42,167 bases of DNA, from positions 1 to 42,167 of the forward strand of contig JASDSY010000037.1 of NCBI GenBank assembly GCA_041441465.1, written 5' to 3'. Below the pieces are notes generated by a model that saw only the letters and a program-made list of their open reading frames with translations, was not told the origin of the DNA and made no database searches. This document shows positions 26,714 through 35,177 of this stretch, one piece after another; positions within the stretch are counted from its first letter, which is position 1, and each line of letters starts with the position of its first letter. The stretch comes from JASDSY01 sp041441465. GTDB taxonomy: Bacteria > Muiribacteriota > UBA9980. A program made the translations under genes and the position numbers.

Positions 26714-28702
26714 TTATAATTTATCTTTAAGGTCAGGCGCCGGTTTCGATTCTTTATTCTTTTCTTCGATAAGGCCTTCTACAAGGCTTACCAGCTCGTC
26801 CTGTGTTTTTATCGCGTATAACTTTTCTTCCGGAATTTTTATTTTGAAGTTTTTTTCAAGCTGTACGACGACTTCGATGGCGAGCATCGAGTCTAATTTT
26901 TTAGGGAAATCTATGCCGCCCATGTCGGTTGTCATCATGCCCGACCCCGGAGTCATGTTGTCGCGTGATATTTTTAATACTTCGGTTCTTATGAATTTTA
27001 ATGAATCCTTCGGCGGTATTATTCCCGGATACGCTTCGAGCACCTGTTGCTGTTTGATCAGCGCCGCGACTTTTTCCACGACTGAGTCGAGCCCAGTCAA
27101 AGACATGAGGTCATTCAAGTCAAATGAAACTTTAAAACGGTTTTCGATATCGGTTATGAATTTATTTTCAACGCCGCTCATATCGATATTATTTGAACTT
27201 TCAGCTGCGCCGGAAGTTTTTATTATTTTGCTGTCACGCGATATTTTAAGCACCTGCGACCTGATGAAGTGTGCAAGGTCTTTTTTAGGGAACAGCTCAG
27301 GATATTTTTCGGCGGCTTTTTGCTTTTTAACTAATTTTTCTACTGTTTTGATAATTGATTCGAGGCCGGTCAGCTCCATGAGGTCGAATACCGAAAAGGT
27401 TATTTTAAATGTGTCCTCGAGCGCCGTTATGAATTTATTTTCATCTTCGGTGGTCATATTTTCTGGTTTCTCGACGCCGAACTGCTTCGGCAATATATCG
27501 GATGCAAGAGCCATTACGCTTAAATAAGCGTCCGAATCTTTTAAAGATAAGTCAGGGCGCTGTTCGTTGATGCAGCGCGTGATTAATCCTACGAATCCGT
27601 TAAATCCGCCTGTGCTTCTCAGTTCGGCGCGCGGAATTGTGAGCTTGTATTTTTTTTCGAAACCTTCGACAAGTTCCATTATCATTTCAGGGTTATTCAT
27701 TTTATCGAGTTTCGGCTTTTTAAACTCAAATTTTTTGGCCATGAAATCAGCCGCGAGCGACATTATTTCGATACTTACGTCATCGCCGGCTTCGACTTTT
27801 TCGCCGTTTTTTTGTTCCTTTATCGAGCGTGTAACTGTTTGTACGAACCCGTTAAATCCGCCTGAATTTAATAAATCTTCCTTGGATATGTTAATTTTGT
27901 ATTTGTCTTCGATTTTATTTACAAGATTCAATACGAGGTTTGAGTCGTTGAAAACCCTTGCAGCTAAAGCTATGATTTCGTTTTCGATGAAAGTCTTGCT
28001 GGCGTTTAAATCAGGACGTTGTTTTTGCAGCCATTTATATGTGCATGTGAAAATATCGACTTTGCCGATTTCTTCGAGCGGCACTTTGATTTTAAAAAGT
28101 TTTTCGAGTTCCACTATAAACCTTACCGCGTCTTTGCCCTGGCGGCTGAGGTTTAAAACGGCAAGCCCCTTGTTTAAAATCTGTTCGGCCTGACATTCGT
28201 ATATCGCGACATATAAAGCTGACGCCACTTCCGAGTCTTTTAATTTTACATGCGCGTTTTCGGCCTTTATGAGTTTTATTATTTCTGAAAATAATCTTGA
28301 ATATGTAAATGCAGAGCTTTTATCAAATTTTTTGATATCTATCGGCATATTTAAAATGCCGCCGGACGTTTTTAATTTAGATAATATTTCGGCGATTTCG
28401 TCATCGCTGAATGTATAGTTTCGTAATATTTCATTTGAGTATTTTGAATAAATATCGTCTGAAAAGTCTTTTGCGGATGTTCTGAAATCAGGCGAATAGC
28501 GTTTAATCATATCGTATAATTCGCCTGTTGATTTTAAGTTTATAAACTCAAGCGGCGAGATATTCAATTCGTATTTTTTCCTTAGGTAATCTATCTGTTT
28601 TATGTTTGCTATTATTTGCGTGTCGAAGAAACATAAATCTAAGAAAGAAGTCTTGCCGAGAACTTTATTAATTATCCTTAAAACTTCAGTTCTAACATTC
28701 AT
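26714..28702 (-). CDS. Serial acyl-carrier-protein-like array, one clearly canonical module
   Basis: 662 aa from ATG 28702 with AGGAGCG 7 nt upstream; the longer frame to 28753 would start inside the -10 box. The C-terminal module is a textbook ACP: LDSMLAIEVVVQLEKNFKIK with the phosphopantetheine Ser605, then IPEEKL and the helix-IV part. Earlier modules repeat the same helix-II pattern, ending near residues 208 (DAVRFIVELEKLFKIKVP), 273 (DSNLVLNLVNKIEDKYKINI, Ser254 retained), 357 (MIMELVEGFEKKYKLTIP), 437 (KFITALEDTFKITF) and 528 (KFITDIENRFKVSF); a weaker one ends near 49. At the aligned Ser site they show Gly189, Ser254, Pro338, Thr418 and Ser509. Modules are 65-96 residues apart. Two share GGFNGFV and two share DLM-x-LTGL, so they arose by duplication. 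No catalytic domain is recognisable. It is the first gene of the operon with the ligase and U32 genes. Confidence 0.8.
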   Translation of the reverse strand: MNVRTEVLRIINKVLGKTSFLDLCFFDTQIIANIKQIDYLRKKYELNISPLEFINLKSTGELYDMIKRYSPDFRTSAKDFSDDIYSKYSNEILRNYTFSDDEIAEILSKLKTSGGILNMPIDIKKFDKSSAFTYSRLFSEIIKLIKAENAHVKLKDSEVASALYVAIYECQAEQILNKGLAVLNLSRQGKDAVRFIVELEKLFKIKVPLEEIGKVDIFTCTYKWLQKQRPDLNASKTFIENEIIALAARVFNDSNLVLNLVNKIEDKYKINISKEDLLNSGGFNGFVQTVTRSIKEQKNGEKVEAGDDVSIEIMSLAADFMAKKFEFKKPKLDKMNNPEMIMELVEGFEKKYKLTIPRAELRSTGGFNGFVGLITRCINEQRPDLSLKDSDAYLSVMALASDILPKQFGVEKPENMTTEDENKFITALEDTFKITFSVFDLMELTGLESIIKTVEKLVKKQKAAEKYPELFPKKDLAHFIRSQVLKISRDSKIIKTSGAAESSNNIDMSGVENKFITDIENRFKVSFDLNDLMSLTGLDSVVEKVAALIKQQQVLEAYPGIIPPKDSLKFIRTEVLKISRDNMTPGSGMMTTDMGGIDFPKKLDSMLAIEVVVQLEKNFKIKIPEEKLYAIKTQDELVSLVEGLIEEKNKESKPAPDLKDKL

Positions 28703-28741
28703 AAAACGCTCCTGATATTCAAAAAAACATTCATTTTTAGA

Positions 28742-28770
28742 ATTATAGCACAATCTAACTTGAGAGTCAA
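28742..28770 (-). promoter_or_regulatory. Extended -10 sigma-70 promoter of the carrier-array operon
   Basis: Minus strand: TTGACT (28770-28765), 17-bp spacer, TATAAT (28747-28742), with TGC directly before the -10 (extended -10). The predicted transcript starts near 28735, about 33 nt before the ATG at 28702. This is among the strongest promoters in the window. Confidence 0.88.
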
Positions 28771-28990
28771 ATTAATTGAATGATTATTATTGACATCGCT
28801 GTTTATTATTATATTTAATTTTTGCGGAATAATATTTATTTCTTGAAAAAAATTAACATTTGATATATTTTATCTGGAGGTATAAATCGATTTTACTAAT
28901 ATGAAATTATCCGCCTGAATTTTTCGCGAAAATGAGATTGATACGGCGGTAGCCATAATACAGCAAACTGCCAGATTATAGGAGGATATG

Positions 28991-29446
28991 ATGAATCCAG
29001 CCGAAATATCCAGATTATTGAGCCAGCTTACTATCTCGAATTATCTTCAGCTGATAATTATAATATTGTTTATAATATTTCTCGGGGTCGCTGCTAAAAA
29101 AATGCCGGGTCTTAAACATTTAAACGACATAAGCGAATTTACAGTTAAAATCGAGTCTGAAGTGTCGGAAGCAATGTCACGGATTATAAATATGGAAACG
29201 ATAATGGCCGAAAACTTGAACAGCCTGAACTCGCTGGCGGCGATTAAAGACCTGATTGCGCCTGTTACCGAAATCGCTAAAAATTCAAGAGGCATAAACG
29301 AAGCCGGAATTAAAAATCTCGATGAAATTAACAAAAAGCTCCAGGCTATCGAAATTTCACTTCACAGTATCCGCGATTTGAACGATGAATTCAAAAAAAA
29401 TGTTATGGCCGAACTTTCAAGAATTAACACTTCTAAAAATTCATAA
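28991..29446 (+). CDS. Small membrane-anchored coiled-coil protein
   Basis: 151 aa from the second of two adjacent ATGs (28988 and 28991); TAGGAGG is 5 nt from the second and only 2 from the first. One transmembrane helix spans about residues 19-37 (YLQLIIIILFIIFLGVAAKK). The rest is a charged alpha-helical coiled coil with heptad spacing and no cysteine. I do not recognise the family. It is divergently transcribed from the carrier-array operon and followed by two strong terminators. A scaffold or envelope role is possible but not shown. A -35 TTGACA at 28790 with a poor -10 lies upstream. Confidence 0.7.
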   Translation: MNPAEISRLLSQLTISNYLQLIIIILFIIFLGVAAKKMPGLKHLNDISEFTVKIESEVSEAMSRIINMETIMAENLNSLNSLAAIKDLIAPVTEIAKNSRGINEAGIKNLDEINKKLQAIEISLHSIRDLNDEFKKNVMAELSRINTSKNS

Positions 29447-29517
29447 TGCGGCTCGGTAATAAAAACGCACAAACACCCTATTTTATGGCATACATTGGTA
29501 ATGATGAATTACTTGTT

Positions 29518-29561
29518 AAAAGGTGGCGGCAAGGAATAATTCCTTGGCCGCCACCCTTTTT
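29518..29561 (+). terminator. First of two tandem terminators
   Basis: GGTGGCGGCAAGGAAT pairs with ATTCCTTGGCCGCCACC (16 bp, one bulged G), followed by CTTTTT. It lies 72 bp after the coiled-coil gene's stop. Confidence 0.9.
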
Positions 29562-29597
29562 GCGTCGCATGGCTGACAATAAATTGGAAATAAGCAT

Positions 29598-29636
29598 AAA
29601 AAAGAGCTTGCTAATAAACTTAGCAAGCTCTTTTTT
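29598..29636. terminator. Second tandem terminator, bidirectional
   Basis: AAAAAAGAGCTTGCTAA-TAAAC-TTAGCAAGCTCTTTTTT, a perfect 17-bp stem flanked by A- and T-tracts. It can end transcription from the coiled-coil gene (+) and from ptb (-). Confidence 0.93.
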
Positions 29637-29707
29637 TATTTACTTATTTATTTTTTTATCACACAATAGTTATTGAAAATAAAAGCAAGCGCTGAAGGCA
29701 GTTTTTA

Positions 29708-30607
29708 TTAAGCTGCCGTAGCTGCCGCGAGGGCGACCGACAGGAATTTCGATTCGTGCGAGTCGGAGCGTGATGTCAATATGATCGGTGCTTTGGCGCC
29801 GACTATGATTGCCGCGAGTTTAGATTTTGCGAAGTAGGATATGCTCTTATATAGAACGTTTCCGGCTTCGATGTCAGGCGTTACGAGTATATCGGCGTGG
29901 CCGGCTACAGGCGATTCGATGCCTTTTATTTTGGCGGCTTCGACTGAGATTGCGTTATCGAGAGCGAACGGGCCGTCGACTATAGCGCCTTTTATTTGCT
30001 TCAATGTTGACATTTTAGCGATTACGGCGGCGTCGAGCGTCGGAGGCATGTCGATGTTTACAACTTCGACCGCTGCGAGCATTGCGACTTTCGGTTTTTC
30101 GAGTCCGAGTTTATGCATTACCGATACGGCGTTTTCGACGATCGATACTTTAGCTTTAAGATCCGGCGCTATATTCATCGCAGCGTCTGTTAAAGCCATG
30201 ACTTTTTCAGCGATAGGCGAGTCGAAAATCATTACATGCGAAAGGACTGAGCCTGTGCGAAGCCCCCATTCCTTGTTTAAGATTGCGCCGAGATATGTGC
30301 TCGTCGAGAGAAGGCCTTTCATTATCATGTTGGCCTTGCCTGAACTTACGGCTTTAACGGCAAGCTCTGCGGCCTGCTTGTCGTTTTCGACGTTTTCTAT
30401 CTGATAGCCTGTAAGGTCTATACTTTTAGCTTTTGCGATTTCTTCTATTTTTTTCTTGTTGCCGTAAAGCATCGGAGTTAAAAGGTCGTGCTTTACCGCT
30501 TCGTTGATAGCTTCCAGAACTTCTTCGTCATGCGCTGCCGCTACCGCTACTATTTTTTTGCCTTTTTCTTTGGCTAATTTTACTAATTCCTGAAGTCTTT
30601 TAATCAT
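29708..30607 (-). CDS. ptb: Phosphate butyryltransferase / phosphate acyltransferase
   Basis: 299 aa, the size of Ptb. It belongs to the phosphate acetyl/butyryl transferase family that interconverts butyryl-CoA and butyryl-phosphate. Signatures are KANMIMKGLLSTSTYLGAIL, GSVLSHVMIFDSP, LTDAAMNIAPDLKAKV, VAMLAAVEVVNIDMPPTLDA and GIESPVAGHADILVTPDIEA. The butyrate kinase gene (buk), usually next to it, is absent in this window. Start ATG has AGGGGCGAT upstream. Substrate chain length cannot be settled from sequence by eye. It is a single-gene unit between an extended -10 promoter and a double terminator. Confidence 0.92.
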   Translation of the reverse strand: MIKRLQELVKLAKEKGKKIVAVAAAHDEEVLEAINEAVKHDLLTPMLYGNKKKIEEIAKAKSIDLTGYQIENVENDKQAAELAVKAVSSGKANMIMKGLLSTSTYLGAILNKEWGLRTGSVLSHVMIFDSPIAEKVMALTDAAMNIAPDLKAKVSIVENAVSVMHKLGLEKPKVAMLAAVEVVNIDMPPTLDAAVIAKMSTLKQIKGAIVDGPFALDNAISVEAAKIKGIESPVAGHADILVTPDIEAGNVLYKSISYFAKSKLAAIIVGAKAPIILTSRSDSHESKFLSVALAAATAA

Positions 30608-30658
30608 TTATATCGCCCCTTATATATAATTGGATTTTAAAAAATTTTAAACGCTAAT

Positions 30659-30688
30659 ATTATAGCAAAATTTATTAACTTAATACAA
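30659..30688 (-). promoter_or_regulatory. Extended -10 promoter of ptb
   Basis: Minus strand: TTGTAT (30688-30683), 18-bp spacer ending in TGC, TATAAT (30664-30659), ~52 nt before the ptb start. Confidence 0.75.
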
Positions 30689-30811
30689 TAGAGCCGGGCC
30701 GATAATTAGGATTTTTTTAATTTACCGCAGCACGGTTCTATCTCGGTCCGTCCAACTTCAAATAATTAAATAACGGTTTAAAATCGACTTTAAATACTGT
30801 GTTTTGCTGTT

Positions 30812-31963
30812 TTATGCGTGCGAAGATGCCCCGTTTGTCTTAGGAGCTGTTTTTTCGAATATCTTTTCAAGCGCGTTTATCAATTTGACGTTTTGTTCGT
30901 GCGTACCGATCGTTATCCGCATGTAATTATCATTGAAACCCCAGGCGCCCATAGGTCTTACGATGATGCCGGCGCGTAAAAGGCTGTCGACTATCTTTTG
31001 GCCGTCATATTTGTCGTCGATTTTTACGAGTATGAAATTAGCTTCGGTCGGAGTGACCTCTACGCCGAGTCTTTTATATTCCTGATAAAGATATTTTTTT
31101 TCGGTTACACAGAGTTCTTTGCTTTTTTTGGCGTGATCAGTGTTATTGACGCACGCTATACCGGCGGCCTGAGCGAGCATATTGATATTGAAAGGGCCGC
31201 GGACTATGTTGAAGTATTTTATAATTTCAGGGTTAGCTATTGCGTAGCCTACGCGAAGGCCTGCAAGGCCGTAAAGTTTTGAAAATGTCCGCATGGTTAT
31301 TATCGGTTTATTAGGATATTCCTTCTGAAGTTTTAACGAATCCGGGTATTCTTCGGATTCTACGAATCCTTCGTAAGCTTCATCGAATATTATAGCTATA
31401 TTTTCAGGAACTTTATCAAGGAAATTTCTTACTTCTTTATCATAAACTATAGTGCCGGTAGGATTATTCGGGTTAGCGATCACTATGAGTTTTGTCTTAT
31501 CGTCGATGAGTTTATATATTGCGTCAAGGTCATAACGCATATTTTTCATAGGCGCCTGTTTATAAATGCCGCCCGCGATCTTTGTCATCTGGCCGTATCT
31601 TAAAAATGAGTGTTCTGATGATATTACGTTATCACCCTGATTTAAAAATGTGATCATTGCGATTTGCAAAAGTTCATCGGTGGCGTTGCCGGTAATTATA
31701 GTGTTGTAATCGACCGAATGGTGCTTGGCGATTGCGCTTTTAAACAAAAATGATTCGCCGTCGGGATACAGGTATAATTTGTCGATGGTTTCGATAATGG
31801 CTTTTTTTGCGGATTCCGGTGTGCCGCAAGGGTTTTCGTTTGAGGCCAATTTCGCTATGTCGTTTATGCCAAGTTCTCTTTCGAGTTCCTCGATCGGCTT
31901 GCCCGGTTTGTAAGGAACCCCGTCAATTATGGTTTCCTTTACGATTTTTCTGATGTTAAACAT
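30812..31963 (-). CDS. hisC: Histidinol-phosphate aminotransferase
   Basis: 383 aa class-I/II PLP aminotransferase of the HisC type, acting in histidine synthesis (imidazole-acetol phosphate to histidinol phosphate). Markers are KLASNENPCGTPESA at the N-terminus, YPDG, TGNATDELLQ, ANPNNPTG (163-170), Asp194 in IIFDEAYEGF, and the PLP lysine Lys229 in RTFSKLYGLAGLRVGY. The C-terminal GIIVRPMGAWGFNDNYMRIT binds the phosphate. No other his gene is near, so a related role on other substrates cannot be excluded. GGGGGAA serves as ribosome site before the ATG. Confidence 0.92.
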   Translation of the reverse strand: MFNIRKIVKETIIDGVPYKPGKPIEELERELGINDIAKLASNENPCGTPESAKKAIIETIDKLYLYPDGESFLFKSAIAKHHSVDYNTIITGNATDELLQIAMITFLNQGDNVISSEHSFLRYGQMTKIAGGIYKQAPMKNMRYDLDAIYKLIDDKTKLIVIANPNNPTGTIVYDKEVRNFLDKVPENIAIIFDEAYEGFVESEEYPDSLKLQKEYPNKPIITMRTFSKLYGLAGLRVGYAIANPEIIKYFNIVRGPFNINMLAQAAGIACVNNTDHAKKSKELCVTEKKYLYQEYKRLGVEVTPTEANFILVKIDDKYDGQKIVDSLLRAGIIVRPMGAWGFNDNYMRITIGTHEQNVKLINALEKIFEKTAPKTNGASSHA

Positions 31964-32075
31964 ACCATTCCCCCTGATTTCTGTTTCGCTTGTATTTATA
32001 CTTCATACTTATTTTTAAAATTATATTTCTTTTTAGTTATTCTTTTTATACTAAAAAATAAAGGACGCGGACTAT

Positions 32076-33056
32076 TTATTTGAAAAGATTGCTGTGACAG
32101 CTGCCGCACAGTATATTTTCGCTGTTATTTAAAAACATTTCGATTTTTATGGCATTTCTGACTCCGCAATCGCGGCATATATAAACTAGTTTTTCTTCGG
32201 ATAATTTCGGATATATCAGTAATTCCTTATTTATTTTTTCCTTAACCTGAGTTATCACATTTTCGTTTTTAAAAAAGCCCAGTATGCCTTTAGACGAAAA
32301 AGTCGCGAGCAATTCAGCGCAGTCATCCGCAATTTTGCGCATTGCGGCTATATTGGAATTACGTATCATAAGTTCGTCTTTTAATATTTTAAGCTTGGTT
32401 TTTATGCCGTAAACGCGCGGATAAATTTTCTGGATTTCCTGATATTTGTTGAGGAGCGCATCGATTTTTAAATATTCAGCTTTGGTAATGTTACTTGAAA
32501 TGCGCCGCCATTCGATATCAGCGGATTTTTTGAGGTTATTGGCTTTTTCCTTGTGGTCTTTTTCTTTTTCGAAATCTCTATTGCCTGTGCCGAAAGGCGT
32601 TTTGCAAATTCCGCATCTGATATTTTGCATATTTAAAAATGACATGTTAGGAAGCCTGTTTTTTGTGCCGCAATGAGTGCACATTACATATACGGTGTCT
32701 TCATTGCCCGATGCTTTTTCCGCAAGCCGCCGTTTTAATTCTTCATTCTCTTTTCTTAAGTATTCGTTTGTTTTTTTTAATAAATTAGTATCCTCGAAAT
32801 TAGGAGGATAATTACGTTCGGTTCTTGGCTGAATTCTGTTCGCGCTGTCATATTCGCGGCGTTTGTTCTCGTCGAGCAGGACTTCCTTGGCAAGATTCAA
32901 CATTTTGATCTTGGAATCGGATATGCCTTTGTTTAAATCCGGATGAAATTTTTTTACAAGCGCCTTATATGCGGCTTCGATAACAGAAACCGACGCAGTG
33001 GGACTGATTTCGAGAATGTCATAAAAATTGTATTGGCTGTAATGATTGCGAAACAT
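32076..33056 (-). CDS. J-domain protein with two zinc ribbons
   Basis: 326 aa. The N-terminal J domain (residues ~9-71) has the HPD tripeptide at 38-40, needed to stimulate DnaK. A short coiled coil (~91-115) follows. Then comes a zinc ribbon with Cys126, Cys129, Cys148 and Cys151, a helical middle, and a second, similar ribbon at the very C-terminus (Cys294, Cys297, Cys317, Cys320). Both ribbons share the pattern C-x2-C-G-x-[KR]-N-x~16-C-G-x2-C-style spacing. There is no G/F region and no DnaJ CR-type zinc domain, so it is a class-C co-chaperone, not canonical DnaJ. Client or function unknown. Transcribed alone; hisC lies downstream 112 bp away. Confidence 0.88.
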   Translation of the reverse strand: MFRNHYSQYNFYDILEISPTASVSVIEAAYKALVKKFHPDLNKGISDSKIKMLNLAKEVLLDENKRREYDSANRIQPRTERNYPPNFEDTNLLKKTNEYLRKENEELKRRLAEKASGNEDTVYVMCTHCGTKNRLPNMSFLNMQNIRCGICKTPFGTGNRDFEKEKDHKEKANNLKKSADIEWRRISSNITKAEYLKIDALLNKYQEIQKIYPRVYGIKTKLKILKDELMIRNSNIAAMRKIADDCAELLATFSSKGILGFFKNENVITQVKEKINKELLIYPKLSEEKLVYICRDCGVRNAIKIEMFLNNSENILCGSCHSNLFK

Positions 33057-33237
33057 TTTTTGAATTTCCTTGTCATACTAAATAAGCATATATTCGGCAT
33101 TAAAATCCGAAAATTAAACAAACATTGATTTTATTAATTTTAACATAAATAACGGTTAAATTCAACATAATTTAGCACATAATTTCAGGTTGAAATTACG
33201 CCGGGTTTTCATATTGCTCCGTCATTTGCAATTTATC

Positions 33238-33266
33238 TTGACAATATCAAAACTTTATATTATTTT
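33238..33266 (+). promoter_or_regulatory. Promoter of the antiporter gene
   Basis: TTGACA (33238-33243), 17-bp spacer, TATTTT (33261-33266). The predicted start point near 33273 lies after the first ATG of the longest frame (33269), which supports the downstream start at 33302. Confidence 0.55.
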
Positions 33267-33301
33267 CTATGTCAAATTTAAAAAATGGAAAGGTTTTAAT
33301 T

Positions 33302-34966
33302 ATGAATAACTTTAACTCTAAGAAAATGTTAATGCCGTTAATAATGGCATTATTTTTAATTGCGGTCTTATACGGTTTTAATTTTCCGGCGGCTGCGCAG
33401 GATTCGGCGGTTGTTACGCTTTCGGGCGCGAAGGCTTTGACCGGTTCTCAGCAGCCTGTTTCGAATAATACGCAGCCTGGGAATGTTCCGGCTGTTCCCG
33501 GCGTTTCTAAAGAAGCTTCCGCCGCCGGCGAAACTCATAATTCCGGAAATGTTTCACCTTTTATGATAATCCCGTTTGCAGCGCTTCTCAGTGCTATCGC
33601 CTTGATGCCTTTTATAAACAAGCACTTCTGGGAGCATAATTATCATCTGATTTCTTACGGCCTTGGCGCGATCGTTGTGCTGTATTATATATTCGGCCTT
33701 GGCGCCGCGCATAAGGTCCTTGAAACAGCATACGAGTATGTTTCATTTATATGCCTGATAGGAAGCCTTTTTATTGTGACCGGCGGCATAGTGATAAAAT
33801 TAAAAAATGAAGGCAATCCTTTTATAAATTCGGCTATATTGATGATAGGCGCTGTGCTTGCGAATATCCTGGGTACCACTGGTGCGTCGATGCTTTTGAT
33901 ACGTCCGTTTATAAGAGTTAACGCTAACAGGCTGCGCCCTTATCTTGTCATATTTTTTATATTTATAGTCAGTAATGTCGGCGGCGCGCTTACTCCGATC
34001 GGTGATCCGCCTTTATTTTTAGGCTACCTGAAAGGGATACCTTTCTTCTGGGTAATCGAGCATGTTTTTAATATATGGGTTCTTGCGGTTTTGCTGATAA
34101 TTGGTATTTTTTGTATTGTGGATTATTACTATTTTTCCCGTGATAAATTTGAAAAATTGAAGCAAAAATCCGAATTACTAAAGCATGGCGAGCATGCTGC
34201 CGAAAAAAATATACAGCCGTCAGAAAATGTCGGCGCGGCAGCGGCTGAGTCTAAAAGCGGCAATAAAGTCAAAACACACTCTAAAAAGAAGAAAAAACAG
34301 GTTGACGAACTTGAACTGGCTTCGCTTGCCGATGACGAGTCGCTTATGTTCAAAATTTACGGGTTCACTAATTTTTTATTTTTGATACTTGTGCTTTTTT
34401 CGGTGTTCATAAGTTCGCCTTACCGCGAAATCATGATGGCGGCGTGCGCATACTTCGCCTATAAAACTACGCCCTCTAAAAACCACATCGAAAATGGGTT
34501 TAATTTTGATCCTATAAAAGAAGTAGCTATTTTGTTTGTGGGAATTTTCGCTACGATGATGCCGGCCTTAGACTGGCTGGCCGCTAATTCGAGCGCTCTT
34601 GGAATTAAAACCGCCGGTCAGTTTTACTGGGGCAGCGGCATACTTTCCAGCTTTTTAGACAACGCTCCGACTTATCTTAATTTTTTATCTGCCGCATGCG
34701 GGCTTTATTACCCGGGAATGGGCCTGAATCTTACATCCGTACATAATTTATTGGGGTCGCATTCGCAGTATATAATAGCGATATCGCTTGGGTCGGTATT
34801 TTTCGGGGCTTGTACATATATAGGCAACGGTCCGAATTTTATGGTTAAAAGCATAGCCGAGCAGATGAAAGTCGAGATGCCGTCGTTTTTCGGATATATA
34901 TTTTATTATTCGCTGCCGATTTTAATTCCTGTGTTTACTATTATCTGGGCTTTATTTTTGAGATAA
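33302..34966 (+). CDS. NhaD-like Na+/H+ antiporter family membrane protein
   Basis: 554 aa from ATG 33302, chosen because GAAAGG is 8 nt upstream and the longer frame has no ribosome site. An N-terminal signal-like helix (MPLIMALFLIAVLYGFNFPA) and an Ala/Pro/Ser-rich segment precede 10 or more hydrophobic segments. The family signature GGALTPIGDPPLFLGYLKG is present, as is the second re-entrant-type motif SSFLDNAPTYLNFL, and GACTYIGNGPNFMVK. These identify the ion-transporter (ArsB/NhaD/CitM) superfamily and fit the NhaD-type sodium/proton subgroup best. A cytosolic loop between TM segments (~residues 285-345) is very Lys-rich. Substrate is inferred from family only. Gene stands alone. Confidence 0.85.
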   Translation: MNNFNSKKMLMPLIMALFLIAVLYGFNFPAAAQDSAVVTLSGAKALTGSQQPVSNNTQPGNVPAVPGVSKEASAAGETHNSGNVSPFMIIPFAALLSAIALMPFINKHFWEHNYHLISYGLGAIVVLYYIFGLGAAHKVLETAYEYVSFICLIGSLFIVTGGIVIKLKNEGNPFINSAILMIGAVLANILGTTGASMLLIRPFIRVNANRLRPYLVIFFIFIVSNVGGALTPIGDPPLFLGYLKGIPFFWVIEHVFNIWVLAVLLIIGIFCIVDYYYFSRDKFEKLKQKSELLKHGEHAAEKNIQPSENVGAAAAESKSGNKVKTHSKKKKKQVDELELASLADDESLMFKIYGFTNFLFLILVLFSVFISSPYREIMMAACAYFAYKTTPSKNHIENGFNFDPIKEVAILFVGIFATMMPALDWLAANSSALGIKTAGQFYWGSGILSSFLDNAPTYLNFLSAACGLYYPGMGLNLTSVHNLLGSHSQYIIAISLGSVFFGACTYIGNGPNFMVKSIAEQMKVEMPSFFGYIFYYSLPILIPVFTIIWALFLR

Positions 34967-35063
34967 TTCAGCACGTATTAAAATAAAAAGATTGAAATAA
35001 ATTTATTCAAGTTGAAAAATATTGAATCGCGCCTTTTTATATTTATCAAAAAATATCTTCGTA

Positions 35064-35091
35064 TTGCTGGTAAATTGTGAGATAATATAAA
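35064..35091 (+). promoter_or_regulatory. Candidate promoter of the HEAT/response-regulator operon
   Basis: TTGCTG (35064-35069), 16-bp spacer, TATAAA (35086-35091), ~87 nt upstream of the TTG start at 35178. Match to consensus is moderate. Confidence 0.4.
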
Positions 35092-35177
35092 ATATCCGGC
35101 AGTGCGAGGATAGTATTTGCTGATTAAGCTAAGGCCGCATGTCGACAAAAATTTTAACTTGAATTTACGGCAGTCAT

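Noticed and set aside
26844..28193. Long open frames (227 and 208 codons) antisense to the ACP array
   Set aside because: Ser/Phe-rich composition is the shadow of Lys/Glu codons in the real gene; no start signals or recognisable domain.
29446..29676. 76-codon open frame overlapping the coiled-coil gene's stop
   Set aside because: It runs across two strong terminator hairpins, has no ribosome site, and its sequence mirrors the hairpins.
29841..30404. 187-codon open frame antisense to ptb
   Set aside because: ptb is a clear conserved gene on the other strand; the antisense frame has no family features.
32446..32676. 76-codon open frame antisense to the J-domain gene
   Set aside because: Lies wholly within a gene with a clear HPD motif and zinc ribbons; no ribosome site.
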